Notes under the pieces: generated by a model | What the model saw: the letters and a program-made list of their open reading frames with translations, nothing else | What the model was told of the DNA's origin: nothing | The model's database searches: none | Shown: in pieces, positions 29,619-39,139 of the stretch | Numbering within the stretch: position 1 is the stretch's first letter | How the letters are laid out: each line of letters opens with the position of its first letter | Assembly: GCA_958296065.1 (NCBI GenBank) | Contig: CATQHX010000030.1 | Location: forward strand, 1-58,776 | DNA from: Vicinamibacterales bacterium | Lineage (GTDB): Bacteria > Acidobacteriota > Vicinamibacteria > Vicinamibacterales > UBA8438 | Reading direction: 5' to 3' | DNA length: 58,776 nt | Made by a program: the position numbers and the translations under genes

Positions 29619-32366
29619 ATGAAATGGTTCGCTACGACCGTCGCCGCGTTCACCCTGATCGCCCCCACGGCAATTGCCCAACCCGCCGGCGGACAGGCGA
29701 TGGATGCCGACTTCGCGGCCCGCATCGAGGAGTGGACCACCCGGCCCGAGTTCCTCAGCCCGCTGGTCGATCACCTGCCGGTCACGGATGGCGTCCCGTC
29801 GCCGAAGGACATCCTCGGCCACCACGCCGGCGCGCCGCGCGAGCTGACCTACTACGCGGAGATGCTGGAGTACTACCGGGCGCTGGCCGCTGCCTCCCCT
29901 CGCGTCTCGATTGGCCCGATCGGCCGGACCGACGAGGATCGCGAGATGGTCGTCGTGACGATCGCGAACGAAGCGACGCTCGCGGACCTCGAACGGTATC
30001 GCCGCGACCTCGCCCGACTCGCCGACCCCCGCGGAATCACCGAAGCGGAAGCACAAGTCGTCATCTCGGAAGCCAAGCCGATCTATCTCCTCATGGCCGG
30101 CCTGCACAGCGGCGAGACCGGCCCGCCGGAGATGCTGATGGAGCTCGCCTATCGGCTCGCCGTCGAGGAAGGACCGCTCTTCGACCGGATTCGCGACGAG
30201 CTGATCGTGGCCTTGATTCCGGCCGCCGAGCCGGACGGCCGCGACCGCTACGTCGACTGGTACTACCGGCACCTGATCGACATCACCGACGACCGCGACC
30301 GAATCGGCGGCCCGCCGTACTGGGGCAAGTACATCTTCCACGACAACAACCGGGACATCAACTATTCGCAGCGGAGCATGCGGAACGTGCTCGACTGGTA
30401 CCTGGAGTGGCATCCGCCGGTGATGCACGACCTGCACGAGTCGGTCCCGTTCCTCTACACGTTCAGCGGACAGGCACCGCAGAACCCGCTGCTCGACCCC
30501 ATCGTCTACGGCGAGTTGCCGTGGTTCGCGAACTTCGAGATGGCCCAGTTGACCAGCTACGGCATGCCCGGCGTCTGGACCCACGGCTTCGTCGACATGT
30601 GGTCGCCAGGCTACCTGGCGTTCATGGCCTCGAACCACAATGGACTGATCCGCTTCTACGAAACGTTCGGCAACGGTGGCGCCACGACGATGACGCGCCA
30701 TCTGAAGACCGAGGACAACACTCCCGAGCAGGCCCGCACCAGCCGCGAGTGGTACCGGCCGTCGCCCCCCTATGAGGAGGTCGAATGGTCGATGCGCAAC
30801 AACACCAACTACAGCCAGACCGCCGCCCTCACCGCGTTGCAGCTCGCGGCTTCGAACCCGGAGGTCATCCTCCGGAACTACTACCGCAAGTCGAGGAACG
30901 GGGTACTGGACGGCGAGCGCAACCCGCCGCACGGCTTCGTCATTCCGGGCGCTCAACGGGACATGACGCGGGTGGCGACCCTCGTCAACCTGCTGCGCAT
31001 CCAGGGCGTCGAGGTGGGGCGCACGGACCGGGCGCTGTCGTTCGGCGACGAAACCCACCCCGCCCGTTCCTACGTCATCAAGGGCGGCCAGCCGTACTTC
31101 CGGCTCGCGAAGATCCTGCTGGGCAACCAGGAGTTCCCCGACGACGGCCTGCGGACCTACGACGACACCGGCTGGACGATGGGACTGATGCTGCGGACCG
31201 AAGTGATCACCATCGAGGACCCGGCGATTCTGGACGCACCGGTCGAGCCGATCGACCTGGCGCAGGTGTCCGGCACGACGACCGGGGACGGCAACGCGCG
31301 CTTCGGCTACGCCGTCGCCCACTACGGCTCGAATCACCTGACGACTCTGCGCTACCGGCTCGGCGCCGCGCCGGTCGACGCGGCCGAGGAAGGCTTCGAG
31401 GCGGGCGGCGTGGAATTCCCGCCCGGGTCCTTCATCGTCGAGGCCGCTCACGGCACCGACCGCGCCGCGCGCCTCCAGGAGTGGATCGTCGAGTTGGGCC
31501 TGACCGCCGCCGCGCTCGACGAACCGCCCGACGTCGAGACCCACCCGGTCGATCTGCCCCGGCTGGCGATGTACAGCACCTGGGGCAACACCCAGGAGGT
31601 GGGCTGGGTCCGCCACGCGTTCGACGAGTTCGAGATTCCCTTCGACCTGATCTTCAAGGAGCGGGTCCGGGAGGGCGATCTGCGAGCGGACTACGACGTC
31701 ATCCTGATTCCGAACCAGGGCCGAACCGCCAAGGGCCTGGTGTTCGACATCGAGCCGCGCGACGGTCCGCGAGCCTACACGAAAACGGATCGCTACCGGT
31801 TCCTGGGCGACTACGGCTCGTCCGAGGACATCACCGGCGGGATGGGAATCGCGGGTGTCCTCGAGCTGCAGCGGTTCGTCGCCGCCGGCGGGGTTCTGGT
31901 AACGCTCGGAGCGGCCAGCTACGTCCCTCCGGAGTACGGCCTCACGCGGGAGATCGACGCCCGGCGCCCCGGATCGGGCTTCTACGCCCCGGGCCCGCTG
32001 GTGGAAGCGGAGATCGAGGCCGCGGGCCATCCCATCTTCTACGGCTACGAGACGACAAAGACGCCGGTCCGCTACGCCAACGGGCCGGTCCTGGACGTTC
32101 CGCGCAGGTTCCGCGACGACTGGATGCTGATGTCGTTCACCGGCGAGGTACTGAGCGGCCACCTGCGCGGCGCGCAGCAGATCGACGGCCGCCCCGCCAT
32201 CGTGGACGTGCCCCGCGGCGACGGTCGCGTCGTGCTCTTTGCCACCAACCCCTGCTACCGGTGGCAGAACCACGGCGAGTTCGGGATGCTGTTCAACACG
32301 ATCCTGCACCACAACGACCTGGACGGTCGCCGGGGCGGCAGCGAGACCGGCGGCGCGAACCCCTGA
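29619..32366 (+). CDS. secreted M14 family zinc carboxypeptidase
   Basis: Large exported peptidase of 915 residues. A signal peptide (FATTVAAFTLIAPTAIAQ) is followed by the M14 domain: first zinc ligands in LMAGLHSGETGPPEM and the third in PPVMHDLHES. NRDIN is the usual substrate-side motif. The C-terminal half resembles a class I glutamine-amidotransferase-like fold, seen in long acidobacterial M14 proteins (DVILIPNQGR, GGVLVTLGAA). The 202-bp gap to divergent pxpA contains an inverted repeat GGTTCGAgcGAACC-like but no convincing promoter. Confidence 0.9.
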   Translation: MKWFATTVAAFTLIAPTAIAQPAGGQAMDADFAARIEEWTTRPEFLSPLVDHLPVTDGVPSPKDILGHHAGAPRELTYYAEMLEYYRALAAASPRVSIGPIGRTDEDREMVVVTIANEATLADLERYRRDLARLADPRGITEAEAQVVISEAKPIYLLMAGLHSGETGPPEMLMELAYRLAVEEGPLFDRIRDELIVALIPAAEPDGRDRYVDWYYRHLIDITDDRDRIGGPPYWGKYIFHDNNRDINYSQRSMRNVLDWYLEWHPPVMHDLHESVPFLYTFSGQAPQNPLLDPIVYGELPWFANFEMAQLTSYGMPGVWTHGFVDMWSPGYLAFMASNHNGLIRFYETFGNGGATTMTRHLKTEDNTPEQARTSREWYRPSPPYEEVEWSMRNNTNYSQTAALTALQLAASNPEVILRNYYRKSRNGVLDGERNPPHGFVIPGAQRDMTRVATLVNLLRIQGVEVGRTDRALSFGDETHPARSYVIKGGQPYFRLAKILLGNQEFPDDGLRTYDDTGWTMGLMLRTEVITIEDPAILDAPVEPIDLAQVSGTTTGDGNARFGYAVAHYGSNHLTTLRYRLGAAPVDAAEEGFEAGGVEFPPGSFIVEAAHGTDRAARLQEWIVELGLTAAALDEPPDVETHPVDLPRLAMYSTWGNTQEVGWVRHAFDEFEIPFDLIFKERVREGDLRADYDVILIPNQGRTAKGLVFDIEPRDGPRAYTKTDRYRFLGDYGSSEDITGGMGIAGVLELQRFVAAGGVLVTLGAASYVPPEYGLTREIDARRPGSGFYAPGPLVEAEIEAAGHPIFYGYETTKTPVRYANGPVLDVPRRFRDDWMLMSFTGEVLSGHLRGAQQIDGRPAIVDVPRGDGRVVLFATNPCYRWQNHGEFGMLFNTILHHNDLDGRRGGSETGGANP

Positions 32367-32413
32367 ACCGGCCCCTCGCCGGCCCGTGGCGGCCCGTCGG
32401 ACAGCGGCGGCCA

Positions 32414-32520
32414 GGAGCTTGCGCCGCAGAACGGCAGCGAAGCGAAGTGCTGAGGAGCAAGGTCATGGAGCGGGGGGGATGGGCCGAATCGCCGAGCCAG
32501 CGAGTCGTTTCGGGGCGCTA
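32414..32520 (-). repeat. CTAG-bounded repeat, tandem copy D1
   Basis: First of two head-to-tail 107-bp units, inverted relative to copies A, C and E. Its outer edge reads CCAG instead of CTAG. It shares the internal CTAG (32518-32521) with copy D2, and the two units differ at only a few positions, so duplication was recent. Confidence 0.92.
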
Positions 32521-32627
32521 GGAGCTTGCGCCGCAGAACGGCAGCGAAGCGAAGTGCTGAGGAGCAAGGTCATGGAGCGGGGGGGATGGGCTGAATCGCC
32601 GAGCCAGCGAGGCGTTTCGGGGCGCTA
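32521..32627 (-). repeat. CTAG-bounded repeat, tandem copy D2
   Basis: Second 107-bp unit. Its right edge CTA (32625-32627) is the stop codon of the TRAP-type binding protein gene on minus. The 258-bp gap between the M14 and TRAP genes is almost entirely D1 plus D2. Confidence 0.92.
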
Positions 32628-33827
32628 TGGTCGGTTCGCCTCCCGACGCGCGTTCGCGAGAGCGATTTCCCGCTCCGCCTCCGCAATCGCACCCTCCAGC
32701 CAGACCAGCCATTCGTAGCCGTACTCCTCCATGTACCAGGTGGAGACCCGGCCGGCCGCCATGACGAATGCCCGGCGCTCCGCCGCCGACAGAACATGCA
32801 CGGTACCGTCCGCCGCCTCGAAGGCCGCAGCCGCCGCGGAGGCGCGTTCCCGAGCCAGGGCCAGCGACGAGCGCGCCAGCTCGTCGAAGCCGGCGGTCAA
32901 CAACTGCCGCAGGTCCGACGGCAGCTCCTGGTAGGACTCCTCGTTCATCAACCACAGCCCCGCCCGGTAGCCGTGGCGGTCCTGTGTCAGATACGGCAGT
33001 CCCTCCTCCAGCCCGGCGGAGACGATCTCGACGACGCCGTCCGCCGACCCGCCGACCCGTCCCGACGCAACGGCGGACGGAAGTGCAGGCCCTGGCGCCG
33101 GTTCGGGCAAGGCTCCGAGCGCCCTGGCCCAGGCGGCCTCGACCGGCGACTCGGCGGTCCGCAGCGTGAGCCCCTGCACGTCGGCAGGGGTGCGGACGAC
33201 CTGCGAGGTGGTGGCGATGCCGCGCCAGCCGCCCGCGCTGCCGAGCGCCATCAGCCGCAGCCCGGTCCGGTGCAGGAGCGCGTCGCGCATTCGCGCGAAG
33301 AACGCTCCGCGGAACACCCAGTCCACAACCTCGTCCGTTTCGAGCAGGTACGGCACGTCGAGAACGTGAAGCTCCGGCATGAGGCGGCCGATAGCGGGCA
33401 CCGTCGACCGATAGACGTCGATCGCCCCCGCCCGCAATGCCGCGAGGCACTCGGCCGGCTCGTCGCAGTGTGCCTCGCGCGCGTCGATCGCGACCGCGAT
33501 CCGCCCTGTCGAGAGGGACTCGACCAGCGACTCGAACGCCACCGCTTCCGCCGCGTCCACGGCCCCCGCGGGCAGCACCATCGTGACGTTGTGAACGCCG
33601 TCAAGACCCGCCGGTTCGGGGCGCGTTTGCGATTCGCCCGCCACGCCGGCGCCGCAGGCGACCGCGCAGCCAAGCAACGCGGCACCGATCGCTCCGGCCG
33701 CCGGGCGAACACGGTCGCGGCGACGGTGGACCCTGACGGCGGTACGCACCGCGTTTCGATCGGGGTCACTTCGGCGCCCGGGGACCACGTCACTGCCCAT
33801 GGAGCTCACGATAGCACCTGTGATCAT
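32625..33827 (-). CDS. TRAP-type DctP substrate-binding lipoprotein
   Basis: Periplasmic solute receptor of the TRAP class, 400 residues. After a basic stretch a hydrophobic signal ends in a lipobox-like LGCAVACG. The DctP core is visible: NVTMVLPAGAVDAAEAVAFE, ELHVLDVPYLLETDEVVDWV, and RTPADVQGLTLRTAESPV, whose Arg normally salt-bridges a carboxylate ligand. The start overlaps the UbiD stop by one base (TGATG); an ATG at 33800 is also possible. No DctQ or DctM membrane gene is near, so it may feed a distant transporter or act as a sensor. The stop comes from repeat D2. Confidence 0.88.
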   Translation of the reverse strand: MITGAIVSSMGSDVVPGRRSDPDRNAVRTAVRVHRRRDRVRPAAGAIGAALLGCAVACGAGVAGESQTRPEPAGLDGVHNVTMVLPAGAVDAAEAVAFESLVESLSTGRIAVAIDAREAHCDEPAECLAALRAGAIDVYRSTVPAIGRLMPELHVLDVPYLLETDEVVDWVFRGAFFARMRDALLHRTGLRLMALGSAGGWRGIATTSQVVRTPADVQGLTLRTAESPVEAAWARALGALPEPAPGPALPSAVASGRVGGSADGVVEIVSAGLEEGLPYLTQDRHGYRAGLWLMNEESYQELPSDLRQLLTAGFDELARSSLALARERASAAAAAFEAADGTVHVLSAAERRAFVMAAGRVSTWYMEEYGYEWLVWLEGAIAEAEREIALANARREANRP

Positions 33828-35641
33828 CAGGTCAGCGACGCTCGCTCCGAATCTCCCATCTCGACCCCGCCGCCGGGGAAGTACTCACGCCACCGCTCGG
33901 TCACTCGCCGCGCGACATCCGGCCGGCAGGTCAGCTCCTTCGGATACGACGGCTTCATGCGCGCGTCGATCACGATGGGCGCGGTATAGGACAGGTGATG
34001 GCGCACCGCCCGCGTCGCGGCGGCGTGGATGTCGGCGGCCGGCTCGAAGCGGGTGAACGTGGTCCAGAGGAAGTTCATCACCGACGCTACCGCGCGGTCC
34101 GGCTCGTCCGACATCACGACGAGCGGCCATTCGCCGAACGCGGGGTGGGCCGCCAGGCGCTGGGCGGCGTCCGGCTCCGTGGTGTACGCGGGCGCGCCCA
34201 CCACGAGGCAGCCGGGACAGAAGACCCGCACGGTGCCTACCCCGCGGGGCAGCTCCGCCGCCCGGAACTCGGCCGGCAGTTCCCGCACCGGGGGGCCGAG
34301 ACCGAGCCAGACCCCTTTCGATCCCTTGTTCACCTCCGGCCCGGTGTAGTCGAGCGTGTCCATCGACAGGTTCGAAAAAACGTACAGGTCGGTCTCGGGA
34401 TTCGTCCGCTCCAGAAGGTGCACCAAAGTGCGGCGGAAGTCTCTCAGGTCCACCCGCTCGTCGGTCACGAGCAGGAACTTCGTCAACGACAGTTGCCCCT
34501 CTCCGAGGATGCGGAACGCACTGGCCATCGCCTCGCGGGCGTAGCGCTGGCGCACGACCGCCGCTCCCAGCGAGTGATAGCCGGTCTCGCCGTAGGACCA
34601 GAGGTCGACGACGGCCGGCATGACCAGCGGAAACAGCGGCGACAGCAGCTCCTGCAGGAGGTCGCCGATGAAGAAATCCTCCTGCCGCGGCTTGCCGACT
34701 ACCGTGGCCGGATAGATGGCATCCTTCCGGTGCGCCAAGCGGTCGACGGTGAACACGGGATAGTCGTGGGCCAGCGAGTAGTAGCCGTAGTGATCGCCGA
34801 ACGGTCCTTCCGGCCGCCGGGCGTGCGGGGCCACCGATCCCATCAGGGCGAACTCCGCACTCCCGATCAGACGGTGCGGCCCGAGCCCGCCCACCATCGG
34901 CAGACGCTCGCCGGCGATGAGCGAGGCCAGCATCAGCTCCGGCACGTTCTCCGGAAGCGGCGCGATCGCGGCCAGAATCAGCGCGGGCGGACCGCCCAGG
35001 AAAACGGTGGCGGGAAGGGCTTCGCCCCGCGCCTCGGCCGCCGCATAGTGGAAGCCGCCCCCCTTGCCGATCTGCCAGTGCATGCCGGTCGATCGGGCGT
35101 CGTGCACGTGCAGGCGGTACATGCCGAGGTTGTGGCCCGGACGCTCGGGATGCTCGGTGTAGACGAGCGGCAGCGTGATGAACGGACCGCCGTCCTCCGG
35201 CCAGCACGTGAGGGCCGGCAGACGGTCGAGCCGGACGTCTCCGGTGACAACCTCGGTTACCGGCCCGCGGCTTCTGGACCGCGTGCCGACGCCCAGCAGC
35301 GCGCCGCCTACGTCGCGCGCCCCCCACAGCTTCGCCGGCGTCGGCGGAAGCAGCGTCTCGGCCAGCTCGACCAGGCGCCGGATGAGCTGCAGCGGACGGG
35401 TCCCGAAGGCGAGCTCCGCCCGGCGCGCGGTACCGAAGAGGTTGGTGACGAGCGGAAACGACGCCCCGGATACGTTCGTGAAAAGCAGGGCCGGGCCGCC
35501 GGCGGCAATCACCCGCCGGTGAATCTCCGCGGCTTCGAACCTGGAGTCGACCGGCGCGTCGACGGTGGCGAGATCGCCGTTGCGCCGCAACCGGTCGATG
35601 AACGCACGGAGATCGGGGAACCCGCGGTGCTCCATGTACAC
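33827..35641 (-). CDS. UbiD family prenyl-FMN decarboxylase
   Basis: Reversible decarboxylase of aromatic or alpha,beta-unsaturated acids using prenylated FMN. Of 604 residues, conserved parts are GMYRLHVHDARSTGMHWQIG, EGPFGDHYGYYS, with the catalytic-type Glu, and TVVGKPRQEDFFIGDLLQE. ATG 35635, two codons in, is an alternative start. It is coupled to the TRAP-type receptor, suggesting uptake and decarboxylation of one organic acid. The UbiX prenyltransferase is not in the window. It could serve quinone synthesis instead, but the receptor argues for catabolism. Confidence 0.9.
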   Translation of the reverse strand: MYMEHRGFPDLRAFIDRLRRNGDLATVDAPVDSRFEAAEIHRRVIAAGGPALLFTNVSGASFPLVTNLFGTARRAELAFGTRPLQLIRRLVELAETLLPPTPAKLWGARDVGGALLGVGTRSRSRGPVTEVVTGDVRLDRLPALTCWPEDGGPFITLPLVYTEHPERPGHNLGMYRLHVHDARSTGMHWQIGKGGGFHYAAAEARGEALPATVFLGGPPALILAAIAPLPENVPELMLASLIAGERLPMVGGLGPHRLIGSAEFALMGSVAPHARRPEGPFGDHYGYYSLAHDYPVFTVDRLAHRKDAIYPATVVGKPRQEDFFIGDLLQELLSPLFPLVMPAVVDLWSYGETGYHSLGAAVVRQRYAREAMASAFRILGEGQLSLTKFLLVTDERVDLRDFRRTLVHLLERTNPETDLYVFSNLSMDTLDYTGPEVNKGSKGVWLGLGPPVRELPAEFRAAELPRGVGTVRVFCPGCLVVGAPAYTTEPDAAQRLAAHPAFGEWPLVVMSDEPDRAVASVMNFLWTTFTRFEPAADIHAAATRAVRHHLSYTAPIVIDARMKPSYPKELTCRPDVARRVTERWREYFPGGGVEMGDSERASLT

Positions 35642-35656
35642 GCTGTCGACAATACT

Positions 35657-35830
35657 TCACCGGGCGCGCCGCCGACCGTCATCCCGGTCGGCGTGCTGGT
35701 GATCGCGCGGATCTTCGGCGGTCGGCGGGGTCCGGCTCGTCTCACTCCGACGGCTCGAATCACCGGGGGCCTCCTGCGCCCCGCCGACACGGGGGTCGTC
35801 GACGAGGTCGTCGAGCACGAGCGTGCCCAT
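35657..35830 (-). CDS. possible small acidic ORF
   Basis: Fifty-seven codons starting MGTLVLDDLVDDPRVGG and ending Arg-rich. It has no recognised domain and ends 15 bp before the UbiD gene. Its codon pattern is poor and it may be leader sequence only. Confidence 0.25.
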   Translation of the reverse strand: MGTLVLDDLVDDPRVGGAQEAPGDSSRRSETSRTPPTAEDPRDHQHADRDDGRRRAR

Positions 35831-35867
35831 GCACCGCCGCCCTCGATCTCCGTTCGGCCGTCGCCCC

Positions 35868-36092
35868 TCACGCGCCGCGCGGCCCACCGGTTGCCTCCCC
35901 CGGCAGATGCGCCACCGGCATGCGAGCCAGGGAACGCGTCGCCCGGTCACGCTCCAGCCGCAGCCGGACCCGCATCGGCGCCGCTACGTAGTCTCGGCGC
36001 GGCGCATCCACCCACTCGATGACATCGCGGAGGTACCAGAGGCTCCAGCGCGCCACCGCCGCACACGCGACAACAATGTACAACCACGTCAT
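35868..36092 (-). CDS. small single-pass membrane protein
   Basis: Seventy-four residues, not recognised. GGGAGG six bases before ATG 36092 is one of the best ribosome sites in the window. MTWLYIVVACAAVARWSLWY is a transmembrane helix followed by a basic cytoplasmic-type region (RVRLRLERDRATRSLARMP). It lies 5' of the UbiD/TRAP pair on the same strand and could be the head of that operon. Confidence 0.6.
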   Translation of the reverse strand: MTWLYIVVACAAVARWSLWYLRDVIEWVDAPRRDYVAAPMRVRLRLERDRATRSLARMPVAHLPGEATGGPRGA

Positions 36093-36397
36093 ACGAGCCC
36101 TCCCATCGCCCTCCGGCACACGTTCGCCGGCTGCCGACCCGAGCTCCACACTGCCGGGGACATGGCGACTATCGGCGCAAGGATGCAATCCCTGTACCCC
36201 TGTCCGGCAGCATCGCGATCCAGCAGCCCGTGGCAGGAGCGCCGCTGCATTCGAACGGCGATGCATCCCGCCTGGACTGCGTTGCTCCTCGGTCGAATAT
36301 GCCCAATCTCTTCCTCGTCGCGCCTTGCCACGCGGGCGCCTCGCCGTTCTCGGTGCGACGCGGGGTTCACCACGGACTGCCAGACCGGGCGGGCCGC
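36093..36397. other. gap without gene
   Basis: About 305 bp between divergent genes. Reading frames here have no recognisable product, and I see no repeat or strong hairpin. The ribosome site of the small membrane protein lies at its left edge. Confidence 0.5.
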
Positions 36398-36403
36398 TAC
36401 AAT
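36398..36403 (+). promoter_or_regulatory. -10 element (TACAAT) giving a probable leaderless start
   Basis: TACAAT ends 6 bp before the ATG at 36410, so transcription would begin at the A of the start codon. No -35 match and no ribosome site are seen. Confidence 0.4.
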
Positions 36404-36409
36404 GCGGAC

Positions 36410-38959
36410 ATGAAGAAGGCACCCATCCGGATTTCGGTCGGCCTACTCGCTCCGGCACTCCTCGTGGCGCTCGCGACCGCGCCGGCGCTGGCACAGGCCG
36501 GTCGCTATCCGGCGTCGCGCCACGGCGGGAACTACATGTTCAATTTCTACTACCCGCCTTCGCCGAGCTCGACCCCGTGGGCGCCATCGTGGGCGCCCGA
36601 CGGTCGGTCGATCGCCGTGGCGATGTCGGGCTCCATCTGGCGCGTCGACCTCGCGAGCGGCGCCGCCGACGAGCTGACCCACGGGGAGACCTACCATTCC
36701 TCACCCGACTGGTCGCCCGACGGACGCTGGATTGTCTACACGGCGGACCACGACGGGGAGGCGGTGCAGCTCGAGATCCTCGACGTCGCGTCCGGCGCGA
36801 CGCACACGCTCACCGAGGACGACCAGATCTACGCGGACCCCGTCTTCTCTCCCGACGGAACGCGCCTCGCCTACGTGGCCACCACCCCGAGCGGCTACTT
36901 CAACGTCTACATCCGGCCCATGGACGGCGGCCGCTGGAGCGGCGATCCCGTCGCCGTCACCCGCGACAACGACTTCGGCCGCACCCGGCTGTATTTCGGC
37001 CCCTGGGACATGCACATCACACCCGCCTGGATGCCGGACGGCGACGAGCTCCTCCTGGTCTCGAACCGCAATATTCCGCTCGGCTCGGGACACGTTCTGC
37101 GTGTCCCGGCCCGCGCCGGCGGCATCGACGACGCGACGGCGGTGCTGCGGGAGCAGACGCTCTACCGCACGCGGCCGGACGTCGCGAGCGACGGCCGGCG
37201 GTTCGTCTATTCGTCCACGAGCGGCGCCGCCGACCAGTTCAACAACCTCTACGTGCAGCCGACGGCCGGCGGCGAGCCCTACAAGATCACGTTCTTCCAG
37301 CACGACGCCTTCCACCCGCGGTGGTCGCCGGACGACGAGTGGATCGCGTTCATCACCAACGAGGGCGGACTGCCGCAACTGGCGCTGCTCGAGACGCACG
37401 GCGGCGCGCTGCGCACCGTGACCGTCGAGCGCCGGCGCTGGAAGCGGCCCATGGGCATTCTGTCCATCACCACGCGAGACGCCGCGACCGGCGCGCCGAC
37501 CGGCTCCCGCATCCATCTGACCGCCTCCGACGGCAAGTTCTACGCCCCCGCCGACGCCTACGCGCGCGTCGGCGGGCAGGGCGACCACCTGTTCCACCAC
37601 ACCGGGCGGTTCACGGTGCAGGTGCCCGCCGGGCAGACCGAGCTGACCGTCGTCAAGGGCTTCGAGTACTGGCCGGAGGAGGTCGCGGTCGATGTCGGCG
37701 TGGGCGAGGTGGCGGAGCTGACGGTGGAGCTGCGCCGCATGACCGACATGGCGGCCAAGGGCTGGTACAGCGGCTCGACGCACGTCCACATGAACTACGG
37801 CGGCAACCTGCACAACACGCTCGAGAACCTCGTGATGATGTCCGCGGCGGAGGATCAGGACGTCGTCAACGAGCAGGTCGCCAACAAGGACAACCGCATC
37901 CTCGACCACCAGTTCTTCGTGCCGGGCGGCGGCCCGCATCCCGCCTCGACGCCGGAGCACCTGGTCGTGGTGGGTCAGGAGTATCGGCCGCCGTTCTATG
38001 GCCACGTATTCATGTTCGGGATGCGCGACCACCTGCTCTCCCCCTTCACCATGGGCTACGAGGGGACCGCCATCGAGAGCCTCTATCCGAGCAACACCGA
38101 CATGTTCCGCAAGGCCAGAGCGCAGGGTGCCACCGTCGGCTACGTGCACGCGTTCGGCGGCGAGGCGGATCCGCTCGACGGCAACCTCGGCGGCGGCAAG
38201 GGATTCATGGTGGACGCGGCGCTGGCCACGATCGACGGCGTCGAGTGGTCAGACGCCGCGCGGGCCGGCTTCTTCCCCGTCTACGCCGCCTGGAACAACG
38301 GGCTGCGCGTGACCGCCACCGGCGGGGAGGACTCGATCAGCAACCTCCAGCGGTCGAAGATCGTCGGCTCCGTGCGCACCTACGTGCACACCGGCAGCCG
38401 CGGGCTGGACATGGACGCCTGGTTCGAGGGCCTGCGCGAGGGGCGGGCGTTCGTCTCGTCGGGTCCGCTGGTCGAGCTGACCGCCGACGGGCGCATGGCT
38501 GGCGAAACAGTCGCGCTCCCCGCTCGTGGAGGCGCCATCGCGCTGGCCGGCCGCGTCGAGTCGATCACGCCTCTGGAACGCGTGTTCGTCGTCTGCCGGG
38601 GACAAGAACGGGCCGACATTCCTCTGAGCGCCGACCGGCGGAGCGCGGCGTTCGAGATCGAGCTGGAAATCGACCGGAGCGGCTGGTGCCACCTGCGCGC
38701 CGAAGGTCACCCGAGCGAGCGAGCGCCGCTCGACGTCCGCTACGCGCAGGCGTTCACCAATCCGATCTGGATCACCGTCGGCGAGCAGCCGATTCGCGAC
38801 GCGGCCTCCGCCGAGTACGCCATGCGCTGGATCGACCGGCTGCGGGCGATGGCAGAGGAATGGCCCGGTTGGCGGTCCGACCGCGAGCGGGAGCACGTAT
38901 TCGCGCAGTTCGACGAGGCGCGGGCGATCTACGAGCGGTTCGCCGCCGAGGCGCCGTAG
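36410..38959 (+). CDS. secreted TolB-type propeller fused to CehA/McbA hydrolase domain
   Basis: A protein of 849 residues. The signal peptide (LLAPALLVALATAPALAQ) precedes WD40-like/PD40 blades of the TolB type (APSWAPDGRSIAVAMSGSIW, SSPDWSPDGRWIVYTADHDG, DPVFSPDGTRLAYVATTPSG). From about residue 440 the CehA/McbA PHP-like domain begins with GWYSGSTHVHMNYGGNLHNT; VGYVHAFGGEAD and GWVDM-type later residues could complete a metal site. CehA and McbA cleave carbaryl, but homologues have many esters or amides as substrates, so the substrate is open. Confidence 0.88.
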   Translation: MKKAPIRISVGLLAPALLVALATAPALAQAGRYPASRHGGNYMFNFYYPPSPSSTPWAPSWAPDGRSIAVAMSGSIWRVDLASGAADELTHGETYHSSPDWSPDGRWIVYTADHDGEAVQLEILDVASGATHTLTEDDQIYADPVFSPDGTRLAYVATTPSGYFNVYIRPMDGGRWSGDPVAVTRDNDFGRTRLYFGPWDMHITPAWMPDGDELLLVSNRNIPLGSGHVLRVPARAGGIDDATAVLREQTLYRTRPDVASDGRRFVYSSTSGAADQFNNLYVQPTAGGEPYKITFFQHDAFHPRWSPDDEWIAFITNEGGLPQLALLETHGGALRTVTVERRRWKRPMGILSITTRDAATGAPTGSRIHLTASDGKFYAPADAYARVGGQGDHLFHHTGRFTVQVPAGQTELTVVKGFEYWPEEVAVDVGVGEVAELTVELRRMTDMAAKGWYSGSTHVHMNYGGNLHNTLENLVMMSAAEDQDVVNEQVANKDNRILDHQFFVPGGGPHPASTPEHLVVVGQEYRPPFYGHVFMFGMRDHLLSPFTMGYEGTAIESLYPSNTDMFRKARAQGATVGYVHAFGGEADPLDGNLGGGKGFMVDAALATIDGVEWSDAARAGFFPVYAAWNNGLRVTATGGEDSISNLQRSKIVGSVRTYVHTGSRGLDMDAWFEGLREGRAFVSSGPLVELTADGRMAGETVALPARGGAIALAGRVESITPLERVFVVCRGQERADIPLSADRRSAAFEIELEIDRSGWCHLRAEGHPSERAPLDVRYAQAFTNPIWITVGEQPIRDAASAEYAMRWIDRLRAMAEEWPGWRSDREREHVFAQFDEARAIYERFAAEAP

Positions 38960-39139
38960 GGCCGACACGCACCGGTCCTTCGCGGCTCCTGAACCACCCG
39001 GGCATGGTCCGCCACCTCCCCGGGGCGGCCCGGCCACCTGCGCGACTTCGGCACCGATGTTGCTACGATACCCACATGATCGCGGGCGCCGCCTCCGTTG
39101 CGCATGCGATCCGACGACTTGGCGACCCGGAGACCGACC

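Noticed and set aside
29451..32312. A 953-codon open frame on minus opposite the M14 peptidase
   Set aside because: Antisense shadow with the biased composition typical of GC-rich genes; the sense frame carries the zinc motifs.
32414..32627. Tandem repeat units considered as a CRISPR or short-ORF array
   Set aside because: There are only two 107-bp units, no spacers, and the units belong to the dispersed hairpin family.
39064..39078. TACGAT followed by an ATG at 39076 as a second leaderless gene
   Set aside because: The frame from that ATG is a composition shadow; the likely gene starts at GTG 39140 in another frame.
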